Source: Planoprotostelium fungivorum
Taxonomy: Eukaryota; Evosea; Variosea; Cavosteliida; Cavosteliaceae
Assembly (NCBI GenBank): GCA_003024175.1
Contig: MDYQ01000021.1
Location: forward strand, 186,001-250,000
Direction: 5' to 3'
Length of the DNA stretch: 64,000 nucleotides
The position numbers and the translations under genes were made by a program. Under the pieces are notes generated by a model that worked only from the letters and a program-made list of their open reading frames with translations, made no database searches and was not told the origin of the DNA. Shown piece by piece: positions 1 through 9,072 of this stretch (position 1 is the first letter of the stretch; each line of letters opens with the position of its first letter).

Positions 1-381
1 ATCAAGTGTGACGTCTCACTCTTGTCGGCGGACTGGCTCTTGGAGATGGTTTTGTATTCCTTCTCTACTAAAACCTGCCAGTTAGACATCTCTTTGTGTT
101 CGATGTCCTGGAATGAGCCATTGAGGAAGTCTTCACCACTGAGGGGACAGAAGATCTCGAGCGCAGCATCGTTGAGACGATTGATACGGGTCCTCTGCTC
201 GTGTACGGTCTCCTGGTCAAAGTCAGTCACACATCACGTGAACAACCATGCGAAAGAGGTGTAAAGGGGATGGTCTAAAAAAGGTGCCCACCTCTTTGGC
301 TGTCTGGCCACCATTGGAACGTCGGATGATGTCCTTGATACCTTTCAAGAAAGGTTTCTTGGAGTTAGGTGAAGAGCTCAT
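1..381 (-). CDS. Unrecognised protein, N-terminal part (cut by window edge)
   Basis: The start is taken at the ATG at 381, which opens a basic N-terminus (MSSSPNSKKPFLKGIKDII). A first exon at 292-381 ends at a GTGGGC donor; the intron 213-291 ends in GACCAG, and the reading frame continues without stops to the window edge. The second exon is charged and probably helical, beginning ETVHEQRTRINRLND and then continuing through a CPLSGEDF stretch. About 100 residues are visible. The pattern of a basic start followed by a long charged helix would suit a membrane-curving helical bundle such as a BAR domain, but I see no diagnostic motif and cannot name a family. The rest lies outside the window. 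Confidence 0.5.
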
Positions 382-641
382 GTTAGAACTGGTGTTGAAA
401 AACGCCTTTGCTCTTGACTTTCGCGACGCCTGAAGGATTCTGAGCTTCCGGCACATCTTTTTTGAAAATTTGAACGGACATATTTCCCGCCCGAAAGATA
501 TGAATGCCAACAGAGAATTCGACGTGCGACAGGCATGCTGAGCCTAGTGATCTGGTCAACTTGAAGATGAAACGAGGCAGGTAAAGCTTTTGAAATCCAC
601 AGAAAGGACAGGGCTTGCATGATCTCACGTCATTTATACAA

Positions 642-1262
642 TCAGAAAGCGGCCAAGAGCACTGTTGTCAGGAGGAGAAGAATTTGTGGCGTCATCTTCC
701 AGATCTCATTCTTCTTGCTGGCATCAGTTACATTTCCATCGTCTACTTGATTCAACAGGTCGTATGCAGCCCCCGTTCCACAGAAACTCTCAGAGGATCC
801 AATCATGGTAGATTGACAATACTGTCCACCGTTGCAGCCCCCATACGTCACTCCCGAAGATGTGTATGCTGCCGTGCGACAGGTGAGATCAGAAAAGTAG
901 TTCGTGATGGTATCCACGGCCGAAGGAATGGGTCTATCTATCGTACTTTGTACCACTGCATAATGGTAGGCGTCCCCGATGGTATCACGGTTACACTTGT
1001 TGAGGGAGTAGGTGATGGAGCTGATGGCCACCTCACTACAAGCACCATTGAGATATGTGCTGATAGTAGCAGTGGTAGAGTCGTACGCGACCAGCTGGCT
1101 GTTGTTCACCAAGCCCACAGAGACGATGATATTGCATGATGTTGGATAGGTGGTAGCCGAGGTTGCATTGATCGTACTGCAATCGGACGATGAATATTGG
1201 TAGAGGATGAGCTGCTGCGCGTGGACGATGGAGATGATGAGAGAGAAGAGATACGTACGCAT
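642..1262 (-). CDS. Secreted, probably GPI-anchored Cys-containing surface protein
   Basis: A single open exon of 206 codons. It starts with a clear signal peptide (MRTYLFSLIISIVHA, cleavage likely before QQL) and ends in a hydrophobic tail (ILLLLTTVLLAAF) with no basic residues after it. That is the usual layout of a GPI-anchor signal, with a small-residue stretch (DASKK) ahead of the tail. The middle is rich in Ser, Thr and Asn-x-Ser/Thr sites and has about ten cysteines, among them a GGCNGGQYC segment. Expected location is the cell surface. No catalytic motif is visible and I do not recognise the family; short secreted proteins of this kind are common in amoebae. No intron is needed. Confidence 0.7.
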   Translation of the reverse strand: MRTYLFSLIISIVHAQQLILYQYSSSDCSTINATSATTYPTSCNIIVSVGLVNNSQLVAYDSTTATISTYLNGACSEVAISSITYSLNKCNRDTIGDAYHYAVVQSTIDRPIPSAVDTITNYFSDLTCRTAAYTSSGVTYGGCNGGQYCQSTMIGSSESFCGTGAAYDLLNQVDDGNVTDASKKNEIWKMTPQILLLLTTVLLAAF

Positions 1263-1856
1263 TTCGGCTAAGTGACGGGGAAGAAGTCACCTTCAGCGAA
1301 CCTGCCTCTGTGACGACATTGACGCCCTCGGGTGGTCTGTGAATCGCACAATTCACTGCAGGGACTTTATAATAAGCCCGAAAACAAACTCCGGTGATCT
1401 AACGCAACTGTTCTCGTCGTACGTTTTATCTCTGTCTAGATCATTCCAAGCCCGTGATAACAATCTAGACAGCCCTCTTGGTTTTTGTCTTTAAGTCGAT
1501 GGATGATGCTCTCCGTCAGAAGTTCAACATCATCTTCACTTGGTCTTCGTCACCGTAGATCTGAACCAACTGTTCGACCATGCTCTTCATTCTCTTTTCG
1601 GGGTGCTTCAGTTCATGAAAGGGCTGAAAGCGCTCGTCTGATGGACATCAAAACGGACGAGACGATCGTCACCCACGTTCTTCTTCCTCCTCTCCCCTCT
1701 GTCTCTTGGTTTCTGCTCTTTCCCTTCGCTCAAGACTTACATCGCACTATGTGTTAGACTGACGTGAACTGCATGTCTCCTTCGGTGCTGCGATGTTCCT
1801 GAATGGATGTTAGATTGAAGGTCTGATGATCCGCTCACTCTCGAGAAGAGGTGTGC
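1263..1856. other. Gap without a supported gene
   Basis: Lies between the divergent surface-protein gene and the small membrane protein. Open frames here are short and show no domain, signal peptide or splice pattern I can support. It probably holds both promoters; I see no clear regulatory repeat. Confidence 0.5.
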
Positions 1857-2033
1857 ATGTCAGATGGTTGGACCACAGTGATGGGCGGAATATCACGAGC
1901 TGTTGATGTGGTGGGATACCTGGCGTACAAGAAGCCCAAGCAGGCGATGGTCTTGGTTGGCATCATCATCGTTCTCTTCATTGGCGCTCTGTACCTCTTC
2001 CGCTACTGCAGGCCACAGAAGAAATCCGAATAG
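1857..2033 (+). CDS. Small single-pass membrane protein (58 aa)
   Basis: The ATG at 1857 opens a 58-codon frame that ends in TAG at 2031-2033. An N-terminal soluble part (MSDGWTTVMGGISRAVD) is followed by a positively charged link (YKKPKQ), one hydrophobic helix of about 19 residues (AMVLVGIIIVLFIGALYLF) and a short basic tail (RYCRPQKKSE). This resembles a tail-anchored or small organelle-membrane protein with basic residues on both sides of the helix. A canonical AATAAA follows 114 nt after the stop, which supports a real transcript end. It could instead be the last exon of a longer gene whose upstream exons I did not find; no family is recognised. Confidence 0.5.
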   Translation: MSDGWTTVMGGISRAVDVVGYLAYKKPKQAMVLVGIIIVLFIGALYLFRYCRPQKKSE

Positions 2034-2146
2034 ATCGATCCCAACCATGGTGATCTGTGATGAACGGTTCCTTTTTTCTCCAACTTGTGGTCTGGGCAGG
2101 TGTGCATTGTCATGTGCTGTGATGGTTGCAACGGTTCGTGAGAAGA

Positions 2147-2152
2147 AATAAA
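2147..2152 (+). promoter_or_regulatory. AATAAA polyadenylation signal for the 58-aa membrane protein
   Basis: Perfect AATAAA on the + strand, 114 nt past the stop codon and just before the convergent L4 gene end. It is one of the few signals here that lie clear of the stop codon. Confidence 0.55.
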
Positions 2153-2168
2153 AGGGACGAAAATCTAT

Positions 2169-3450
2169 TTATTGCTGCAATAATCTCTCTTGCAGGTCCA
2201 TGATGGCTCTCCTCTCGATGACAACAAAGTCATGTGTCAACATCTTATAGACGATGAGGTTCTCTTGTGATGTCTTCTCACAATCCAAAGAACGTGATGC
2301 CTTTTCCAAGTTGGCGGGCACCTGCATCTCATCAATACACACCATCACATCCATCATCTACCTCTCCGGCGGTGACGTATAGAGGTTTGCGCCATCCCCA
2401 CTGCTTCTGGAGCTCCACAAGGGTCTTTGTCTTGTGCTCGATCGCATCGAAGTTCTCCACGATGACCAGATGACCCGTCTTCAGCTGTGTTCGTGTCATC
2501 ATCCATCTCCATCACAATGTGAAAGATCCCATCACGAAAAGATGATGATGTGACGTGGGTCATCTCACCTTGGCAGAGAGGGCGATCTTCATGGCCAGAC
2601 GTTCGACTCCTTTCGGGAGATCGAAAGAGTAGTCTCTCGGTTTGGGAGGGAAGACGACACCTCCATGCCTCCATTGAGGAGATCGGATGGAACCTTGTCG
2701 AGAGGTACCTCCTCCCTTCTGGGGCCTCGGCTTACGTCCTCCTCCGCTGACCTGTGTGGGATATCAGATGATGGAAAATGTGATGTGGTGATTCCGTACC
2801 TCGTCTCTTCGCTTGGCACTGTGTGTTCCTTGTCTCTGACCGGCGAGGTATCTGTTGGAGGATGAGAAGTCGGAATGGGGGTTTAGATTACCTTCTGGTG
2901 GAGCGATGGAGGATATCGACTCTGAGAGGCTGATCGAAGACAAGACGGTCCAATTGAACGGGCTCTCTGGAGATCTTGTCGATCAGACCAAAGACGTTGT
3001 GCTCTAATGCTGAAAAAAAGGTGAATCTGAGCCCAGATAGCGATCGAGTTTGTCTCAGAGAGATATTATGAGGAAAGGTGAAAGAAGATGGAGAATGAGC
3101 TCACGTTCTTCGAAGGGGTTGATGATTAAACGAGAGGGGAAAGCGGCAATGCGATCTTGAATGGCAGTCAACTCCTCTTCTGTTCTGTCCCATTGATTTC
3201 CCCTCTGGATTTGTGGTTTCTCTCTCAAGTGAAGATATGGGTGCTTCAGATTGAATGTCTTTCCATTTTGCAGAGAGACGACTTGGGTAGGGACTCTCTC
3301 GATGGCTGGTGCACCAGGAGAGTCTCTGTGGATGCTTCTGACCGGTCTCCATTGCTGCAATTGGATTGGGGAACGCACGGACGTCTGCTGCAATCTGTTG
3401 TTACCCCGTAAGAGGGAGGCATAGACGGTCTGCCTGCCAGCGTTCATCAT
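2169..3450 (-). CDS. MRPL4: Mitochondrial large-subunit ribosomal protein uL4m
   Basis: Multi-exon gene. The N-terminal exon (start at 3450, [18 protein letters not shown]) is Arg/Ser-rich and lacks acidic residues, as expected for a mitochondrial presequence. The next exon reads [20 protein letters not shown] and then [13 protein letters not shown]. The third carries the L4 hallmark loop, a Lys/Gly/Arg-rich run ([20 protein letters not shown]) followed by [10 protein letters not shown] and [13 protein letters not shown]. The last exons read [11 protein letters not shown] and [15 protein letters not shown], the usual L4 C-terminal Rossmann-like part. L4 lines the exit tunnel and binds 23S-like rRNA, here in the mitoribosome. 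The final intron has ends GTAGAT and ATGCAG. The TAA stop lies inside an AATAAA. An in-frame upstream Met is possible but would spoil the presequence. Confidence 0.87.
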
Positions 3451-3640
3451 CCTGATCGCGTTGAGGTGATTCTCGGAGATGTGATTCCAACAGAATCGTT
3501 TCAAGGTTTTGAGCGGATCGCCTTCACAACCGTCCACGCCATCTATAGCTCTTCTCCTTCTGCCCGCAGAGGGCATGGATGGACAAACGAGGAAGCATGT
3601 TTCTAACCAGAAACCTTCCACATCGACGTCGTGGATTTGT

Positions 3641-6366
3641 ATGACCGAATTGATCCACCAGTTGACGCAGCAGACCTACTACCAACTCAATCAGCTCACA
3701 AATAGGTGTCTTAATCTTCGCCGATGTATGTATTATCCCAGCTCCTGATCATTCCGATAGTCTACATGATCGAAGCGGTCTTGAGAGGAGAGCACTCATC
3801 GTCTTATTCTTGAATCAAACGAGAATCAAATTTGCCAAGCTCATGGTAGCCGTTAAATGGGCTCTCAACAACTCGTACGCCCCAGCGAACGGAAGAGAGG
3901 AAGAATCGAACAAAGACGGAACCGCTGGTAATTTCATCATCAATAAGAGCTGGGTGAGTTACCCATTCGTGAAGATCACATCCATCTTCCATCTTTTTAC
4001 GAAACGACGGATATCCGTTCTTCATCGCACAAGACGACATCTCGAGATTCGATCGAACCCATCATTGACGGAATGCAAGGACATCCTTCGTGTGATCGAA
4101 GCCCAAGACTCTCTGCTGAGAAATGCAGCCGACTCCCTCTATAATCTTCACAGTGAGGTCAGTGAACGGTCTGCTCCTATCTACGATCTGACCAATGCGG
4201 TTGACGTACTCACCACGGGTGCCTATAAGAGGTTACCTCTCGTCATACACAAGACCATCGAGTCCCCGACAATCACGACACCGAGAGGTAAGGATATAGA
4301 TGTCTTCTCCCCATGCATCACGTTTCATCGCAATCGCTCTCTCCATCATCACCCCTTCTCATATTTCCCGAATTTTATTTGATTTTATTCTCAGACGACG
4401 AGAAGAAGAGAGTCATAGATCGACTGAGTCGCATCATCCACCTCAAGCTCTTCTCAGCCTCGGTGAGTCCCCTCGATAGACATCGCCTGACATCCAACAG
4501 ATACCCTCGCAGTTCACAGAAGCCTACGTCTTAAACGGTCACGCCGTGTGTGGTGTCAGCCGTGAATTTAGAGCTCACATCACTCTGAAGGGGGACACTG
4601 AAACGGAGCCGGTGTGTACTCTGACTATTTTTCGTCGACTGAGAAATGTCGGCAGTGGGTGATCAGCCACTTGGACATCTTCGTTCGCTCTGACCCAGGT
4701 GACGATCTACACCGTTGTAGATCGACGTTTCGTACTGAAATCTCGCGTAGAACTGACGGAAGAGTCACCGAATCTGCAGCATCCCTCTTTCTCCAAGCAG
4801 ATCAAAGAGGTGAACCATCTGGCCCAGAGTCGGATGTCAGCCAGCTCGAACCCGCTACACGACCTCTACGAGGTGAATTTTCCTTTCATTCCACGCGAAA
4901 TCTCAACTCGTACAGGTCGTCCACGCATTTTGCATCTCCCTACAACTGTATATTTTATCCCATCAATGTCAGAAATTATCCAAAATTCAACCCAGTCTAC
5001 AACTGGTCTCGGACGGTTCGGACCATTCGAAGAAGATCGTCATCAAGTACTGGACCTCTTCCTCAGTCACTGCATCAAACACCCCGGCCACGTCATCACA
5101 GAGTGGAGAGACATCAAAGTCACCACCTACCTTGGAGATATCCTCTTCACCTTCCGGTCTGACGCTGAAGCACACACCATCCATCACAGACCCTTCTAAC
5201 CATTCTGTGCCACTGATGAAGGTGAGTCATCGAAGAAAAAAAGAGAAAAAAAAGAAGAAAAAGAAAAAATTGAGACGGGAACTGACTCGAGTGAAAGCCT
5301 CGGTCGGATCGTCTCAATCTGGGGGAGATATTGAATCACGTGATCAACGCTTACGTTCAGAGTCGTTTGACGCGAGCTTACGAGTCATTGCGGCCGACCT
5401 CGGGCGGTTTCGATTTCCACAGCAGGAGCAGATTGCTACCCTCGGAAGAAGGTTTGATGACGTGGCGTGATGTGTGATGACGTCATACAGACGCCCATCA
5501 ATTGTGCTTGAAGATCGATCTAGTGAAAAACTCCTCGCTGAACGTCAGGATAGACAGGAGGACAGGACTTTATTCCTTAAAGGTGGAGCCGCCATCGTTC
5601 GAAGAGGGTGAGCATTCTATAAGAACACTTCAAATCGATGAGCCGTCGGAGAACTGGATGTGGATGCATCCATCGATGTTTCGATGAGATGTACGATCTG
5701 CATGTACACGTGTGTCACGATGTGCATCACGATGTGCATCACGATGTGCATCACATCACATGTGAAACGCATCAACGTCCGAGACGATGTGATATCGAAC
5801 ACTTTTGACTTCCATCAGATTTCATCAAGTTATTGGAAGATCGAATCAACTCGATGGATGTGGGGGAGATCAAAACCGTTGTTCGCGTGTCTTTGAATCG
5901 GAAGATGGTGGAATACTACGAGTCTCTCGCCCATTCGGCCAGGCTCACTACAACGAGGAGACTTCCCAAGAGGAGTTTGGGTGTGGAGCGGGAGTGGCTC
6001 GTTGTAGTCTGACGCAAACTCAGTCGCCAACGCCAATTTTACGGAAAATGCGCTGTACATTCGTCTGGCTCAGCCGCATCAGGATTATTTCTTGGTGGTA
6101 GAAATCACAGAAATCTTCCAGCAGAAACTCTTTTTGATACGAACAAAGTGAGTCCCCTCTCTTGTGATCATGATCATATCATATCATGTCACCATGATCA
6201 TGATGATGATCGGAGACTGATGGGAGACAGACCGAACGATGAAGTCACGGGTTTGGTCAACATAGAACAAGTAGAAGCTCTACCAGATCGACACAACGGA
6301 AGCATAGAATTGAAACCACTGCCCATCGCAGCCTGTTATCGAATACTGAATAGGATGAGAGAATAA
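3641..6366 (+). CDS. MED14: Mediator complex subunit 14
   Basis: Scaffold subunit joining Mediator head, middle and tail, acting in the nucleus on RNA polymerase II promoters. The N-terminal region follows the MED14 pattern: ELIHQLTQQTYYQLNQLT, then RIKFAKLMVAVKWALNN, then SAPIYDLTNAVDVLTTGAYK and RLPLVIHK. Later exons continue with AYVLNGHAVCGVSREF, WVISHLDIFVRSD, DRINSMDVGEIKTVVRVSLN and ENALYIRLAQPHQDYFLVVE. Many short introns: one of 43 nt between the KRSL and ANANF segments is required to keep frame. The product is shorter than animal MED14 (roughly 750 residues estimated), so the C-terminal tail region seems reduced. The start at 3641 is the first ATG in frame with the family's opening helix; an in-frame start further upstream cannot be excluded. 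The TAA stop is embedded in AATAAA. The gene diverges from MRPL4 across about 190 bp. Confidence 0.85.
5717..5756. repeat. 12-bp tandem repeat in a long MED14 intron
   Basis: Three-plus copies of a unit reading GATGTGCATCAC, followed by a short CACAT run. It lies in what frame analysis suggests is a roughly 210-nt intron (about 5608-5819), much longer than the usual introns here. Confidence 0.6.
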
Positions 6367-6491
6367 ATCTGTGACTGCATGATGTCAGATGATCTGAGAA
6401 GCCCGAACGCGAGAAGGTGAATTCGTAACGTCTTTCATTTGTGATTTACAACCAACGGACGATGCAGAGTGCGCAAGCACTTTGATGCACT

Positions 6492-7236
6492 CTAATCGTC
6501 GTACTCTTCTTCCTCATCGTCATCCATAGAGGCCATTGCTTCCTTGAACGCTTTTCTCATCTCGACGGCCTGGACATGGAGTCAATCACAGCAAATACAT
6601 GCGATCTCACGTTGATGACAGACTGGCCGTACTCTCTCAACTCCTCCTTGTCCTTCTCTGTCACGTTGCGTGGCTTCGTGTCTAAGATGCAGAGCATCCC
6701 GATGGGCTTTTCGTTGATCAACACTGGACATCCCGCATAGAAACGAATGTTGAATGGCTCTTTCACGAATGGGTGCTCGTTGAAGAGTGGATTCTGCGAT
6801 TAGAAAATCAGACGACGATTTGCGATCACGATCTTCACCTGGAGAGCATCGGGGATGATGAATAGTTCTTCTGGCTGCAATATGGCATGGGCACACCACG
6901 ACAACTCGCGTCCGAACTGCATCGGTAAGGCGAGATCGAACGAGTGATTGAACTCACCTCTTTCAGTGGAATACCAACACATGCTCGATTGAATTGTCTC
7001 TTCGAATCGATGATGGAAAATGCAACCATCGGAACGCCGAACACCTTCTTTGTCATCTCTACGATTCCATCAAAGACTTCCTCATCCGGTGAATCTAGCA
7101 GCTGTAATCCGTCAGTTCGTATACGATTTCGCCAACGCACCTCCATCTCGTGGAGTGCAGCCATTCTCTCCTCTTCATCGGGTGGTATAGCGGCAGCATA
7201 GACACCCGGAGGTAATTCAGAACTTGGTATGCTCAT
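6492..7236 (-). CDS. GAF-domain protein, bacterial sensor type
   Basis: Four exons encoding about 180 residues, almost all one GAF domain. Visible blocks in order: RIRTDGLQLLDSPDEEVFDG, KKVFGVPMVAFSIIDSKRQF, FGRELSWCAHAILQPEELF, then EPFNIRFYAGCPVLINEKP, IGMLCILDTKPRNVTEKDKE and an acidic tail (MDDDEEEEYDD). These match the GAF form found at the N-terminus of many bacterial histidine kinases and cyclases, with the conserved fFAG/FYAG and LCxxD motifs. No output domain follows, so it may be a stand-alone ligand or redox sensor. The ligand cannot be read from the sequence. Transfer from bacteria long ago is possible, though spliceosomal introns show it is now settled in the host. TAG stop; it converges with MED14 across 125 bp. 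Confidence 0.8.
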
Positions 7237-7382
7237 GGTCCCTCCTGTTGTTGAGATAGTGCCCCCACAGTCCCGTTCACGGCTTTACTCCACCACGTGA
7301 CAACCTTAGTAGATGAGCGGGAATTTCCACGAAGGTGCATTTCCTAGATTGGGTCCAGACCATGCCAAAAAGACAAATCCTC

Positions 7383-7431
7383 TCAGAGTCTGCTCCTGCG
7401 AAGGGAAGAAGAAGGCAGGAGCAGACTCTGA
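7383..7431. repeat. Perfect 17-bp inverted repeat (hairpin)
   Basis: Arms 7383-7399 and 7415-7431 are exact reverse complements (core CAGAGTCTGCTCCTGC), with a 15-nt loop. It sits in the 0.4-kb space between the divergent GAF and His/Asn-rich genes. Confidence 0.75.
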
Positions 7432-7637
7432 TTCCGCACTTTTCGTGGGCCTTACGAGCAAAGGATGGTGACGCTACATGCTCGCTATCACTCTTCTTAA
7501 AGCGAGTTTATTCGAGACGTGTGGAGGTAATTTACAACGAGGCAAACGGCTCTTCATTCCTCTGAGACATTTTCAGAGAAGAGTCTGCACGGTTTCTGCA
7601 CTTCGCAACGTTGACACACATCACCATTCGAGGAGAT

Positions 7638-8198
7638 ATGTACTTTCATCAGAACCAACCGCCTCACAACCAATCTCAAGGCTTTCACGACCGACCGAAT
7701 AAAAGATCTAGATTCAATTCTGAAGAAGAGAGGGGAAGTCACAATCACAATCATCACTCCGGCAATAATCATACGAACAATAACAATAACCATGGACACG
7801 CTTTCAACGGACATCATGGGGGATTCGATCACAGACAGAATTTCCACCGCAGTACCAGCACTCCCAACATGAATCAGAAAGAACATCACCATCACCCATC
7901 CATGAACCAACACCAACCGCCTACATCTCAGATGCACATGAAGAGCCCGCCACACAATCCACCGTCCACGGGCTTGAGAATGTCTTCGGCTACTCTGACG
8001 AGAGAATCGAGCGTGGAAGATGTGTCTCGTGTCTCGCAGCAGCAACGGCAGCGAAAACCAGGAACACATCACGATATCGCTGCAGAACACGAGAGAAAGA
8101 GAAACGCTGTACAGATGGCAAATGCAAGATACGGTTATTATCACGCCCAAGACTCAAATCACATGAATTTCATCATCCCATGTCTTCCACCAGAATAA
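7638..8198 (+). CDS. His/Asn-rich low-complexity protein
   Basis: An uninterrupted frame of 186 codons from the ATG at 7638. The product is dominated by His, Asn, Gln and Ser (runs such as HNHNHHSGNNHTNNNNNHGH), with a possible basic nuclear-type patch (NKRSRF) and a Ser/Thr-rich segment (SSATLTRESSVEDVSRVS). The C-terminal 50 residues are less biased (EHERKRNAVQMANARYGYY) and may be the conserved core. Function is unknown; His/Asn-rich tracts occur in metal-binding and condensate-forming proteins, but that is only a possibility. The TAA stop sits inside AATAAA, which argues that the frame is a real gene end. It converges with the GNAT gene across about 58 bp. Confidence 0.6.
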   Translation: MYFHQNQPPHNQSQGFHDRPNKRSRFNSEEERGSHNHNHHSGNNHTNNNNNHGHAFNGHHGGFDHRQNFHRSTSTPNMNQKEHHHHPSMNQHQPPTSQMHMKSPPHNPPSTGLRMSSATLTRESSVEDVSRVSQQQRQRKPGTHHDIAAEHERKRNAVQMANARYGYYHAQDSNHMNFIIPCLPPE

Positions 8199-8256
8199 AA
8201 TCACTCGGATCGATGATCGTGCCATCTTTCAATCTGGACGTCTTTGTCTGTATCCT

Positions 8257-8898
8257 CTAATCTTGCACCTTCTTCTCGTAACATACGAATCTGATGTGGG
8301 TGAGAAGAGTGAGACGTGATTGAAATGACATCACCTGAGACCCGGTCGATAGTCTAACTCAATCTCACCAGCGAACCGATATCCCAACTTTGGAAACAGT
8401 TGCAGCGTGGGCTTGTTCTGGGTATTCGTGTCCACCCTGACGTATTCTAATCCTTCAGTCCTGGCCAGAACCCGTTGAGATGAGATCGTGAGTGGTGTGA
8501 AGACGATACCTCGGCATGAGTCAATAGGGCAACGGTGAGACCCTTTCCACGAGCTGCAGGACTGACGGCCAACCTATGCACCACGACATAGGGTTGGCTG
8601 ATGTCCCAATCGGCAAACTTGTAATCGGCCTCGAACGCTCTGGGAACGATGCAGGCACAACCCAAGATGACTCCATGTTCGGTTGACACCCACAGGTGCC
8701 TTGGCTCACATCTTCGCGGAATCTCTGAGCGTATGATCAGGATCATGATGATCGAGATGAACGAAGAACCTCTTCGGTAGGGTAGGCCTCGGTCCATTGA
8801 AAGTTTCCCGAGGCATTCATCAGAGGAACGACGCTCTTGACAAGGGCCATCACGCCCGGGATGTCTTCTTCAGTGGATAGACGAATGCTCATGCTCAT
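8257..8898 (-). CDS. GNAT-family N-acetyltransferase
   Basis: About 160-residue enzyme of the acetyl-CoA-dependent GNAT fold; substrate unknown. Start chosen at 8898 (MSMSIRLSTEEDIPGVMALV), which places the usual N-terminal strand and helix first. Then come NASGNFQWTEAYPTEEVL, VSTEHGVILGCACIVP, VVVHRLAVSPAARGKGLTVA (the Q/RxxGxG/A acetyl-CoA loop, here ARGKGL), TEGLEYVRVDTNTQNKPTLQ, KLGYRFAGEIELDYRPG and a last exon giving RFVCYEKKVQD, a typical GNAT terminus. Three introns interrupt it. The frame stays open upstream and would add a hydrophobic helix, so an alternative start near 9044 that anchors the enzyme in a membrane is possible but less likely. Confidence 0.8.
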
Positions 8899-9072
8899 CC
8901 GATGGAAGTAGTCATTGGGTGATGTCGATCGATCGTGCCGGTCTGTGATGATGTGGAGAACCGAAAATAGCAGAACCACTGCAACGTGAGTTATTGACAC
9001 TCGTGCGGAACTGGTTCCCTTCGCAGTGCCGCGATTGAGACTCATTTCATGAGCACGAGAAGAAGCCACCTT

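Noticed and set aside
8201-8256. A further exon that would end the GNAT gene 2 bp from the His/Asn-rich stop
   Set aside because: Joining at the better acceptor gives RFVCYEKKVQD and a TAG at 8257-8259, the usual GNAT terminus; the longer reading has no family support.
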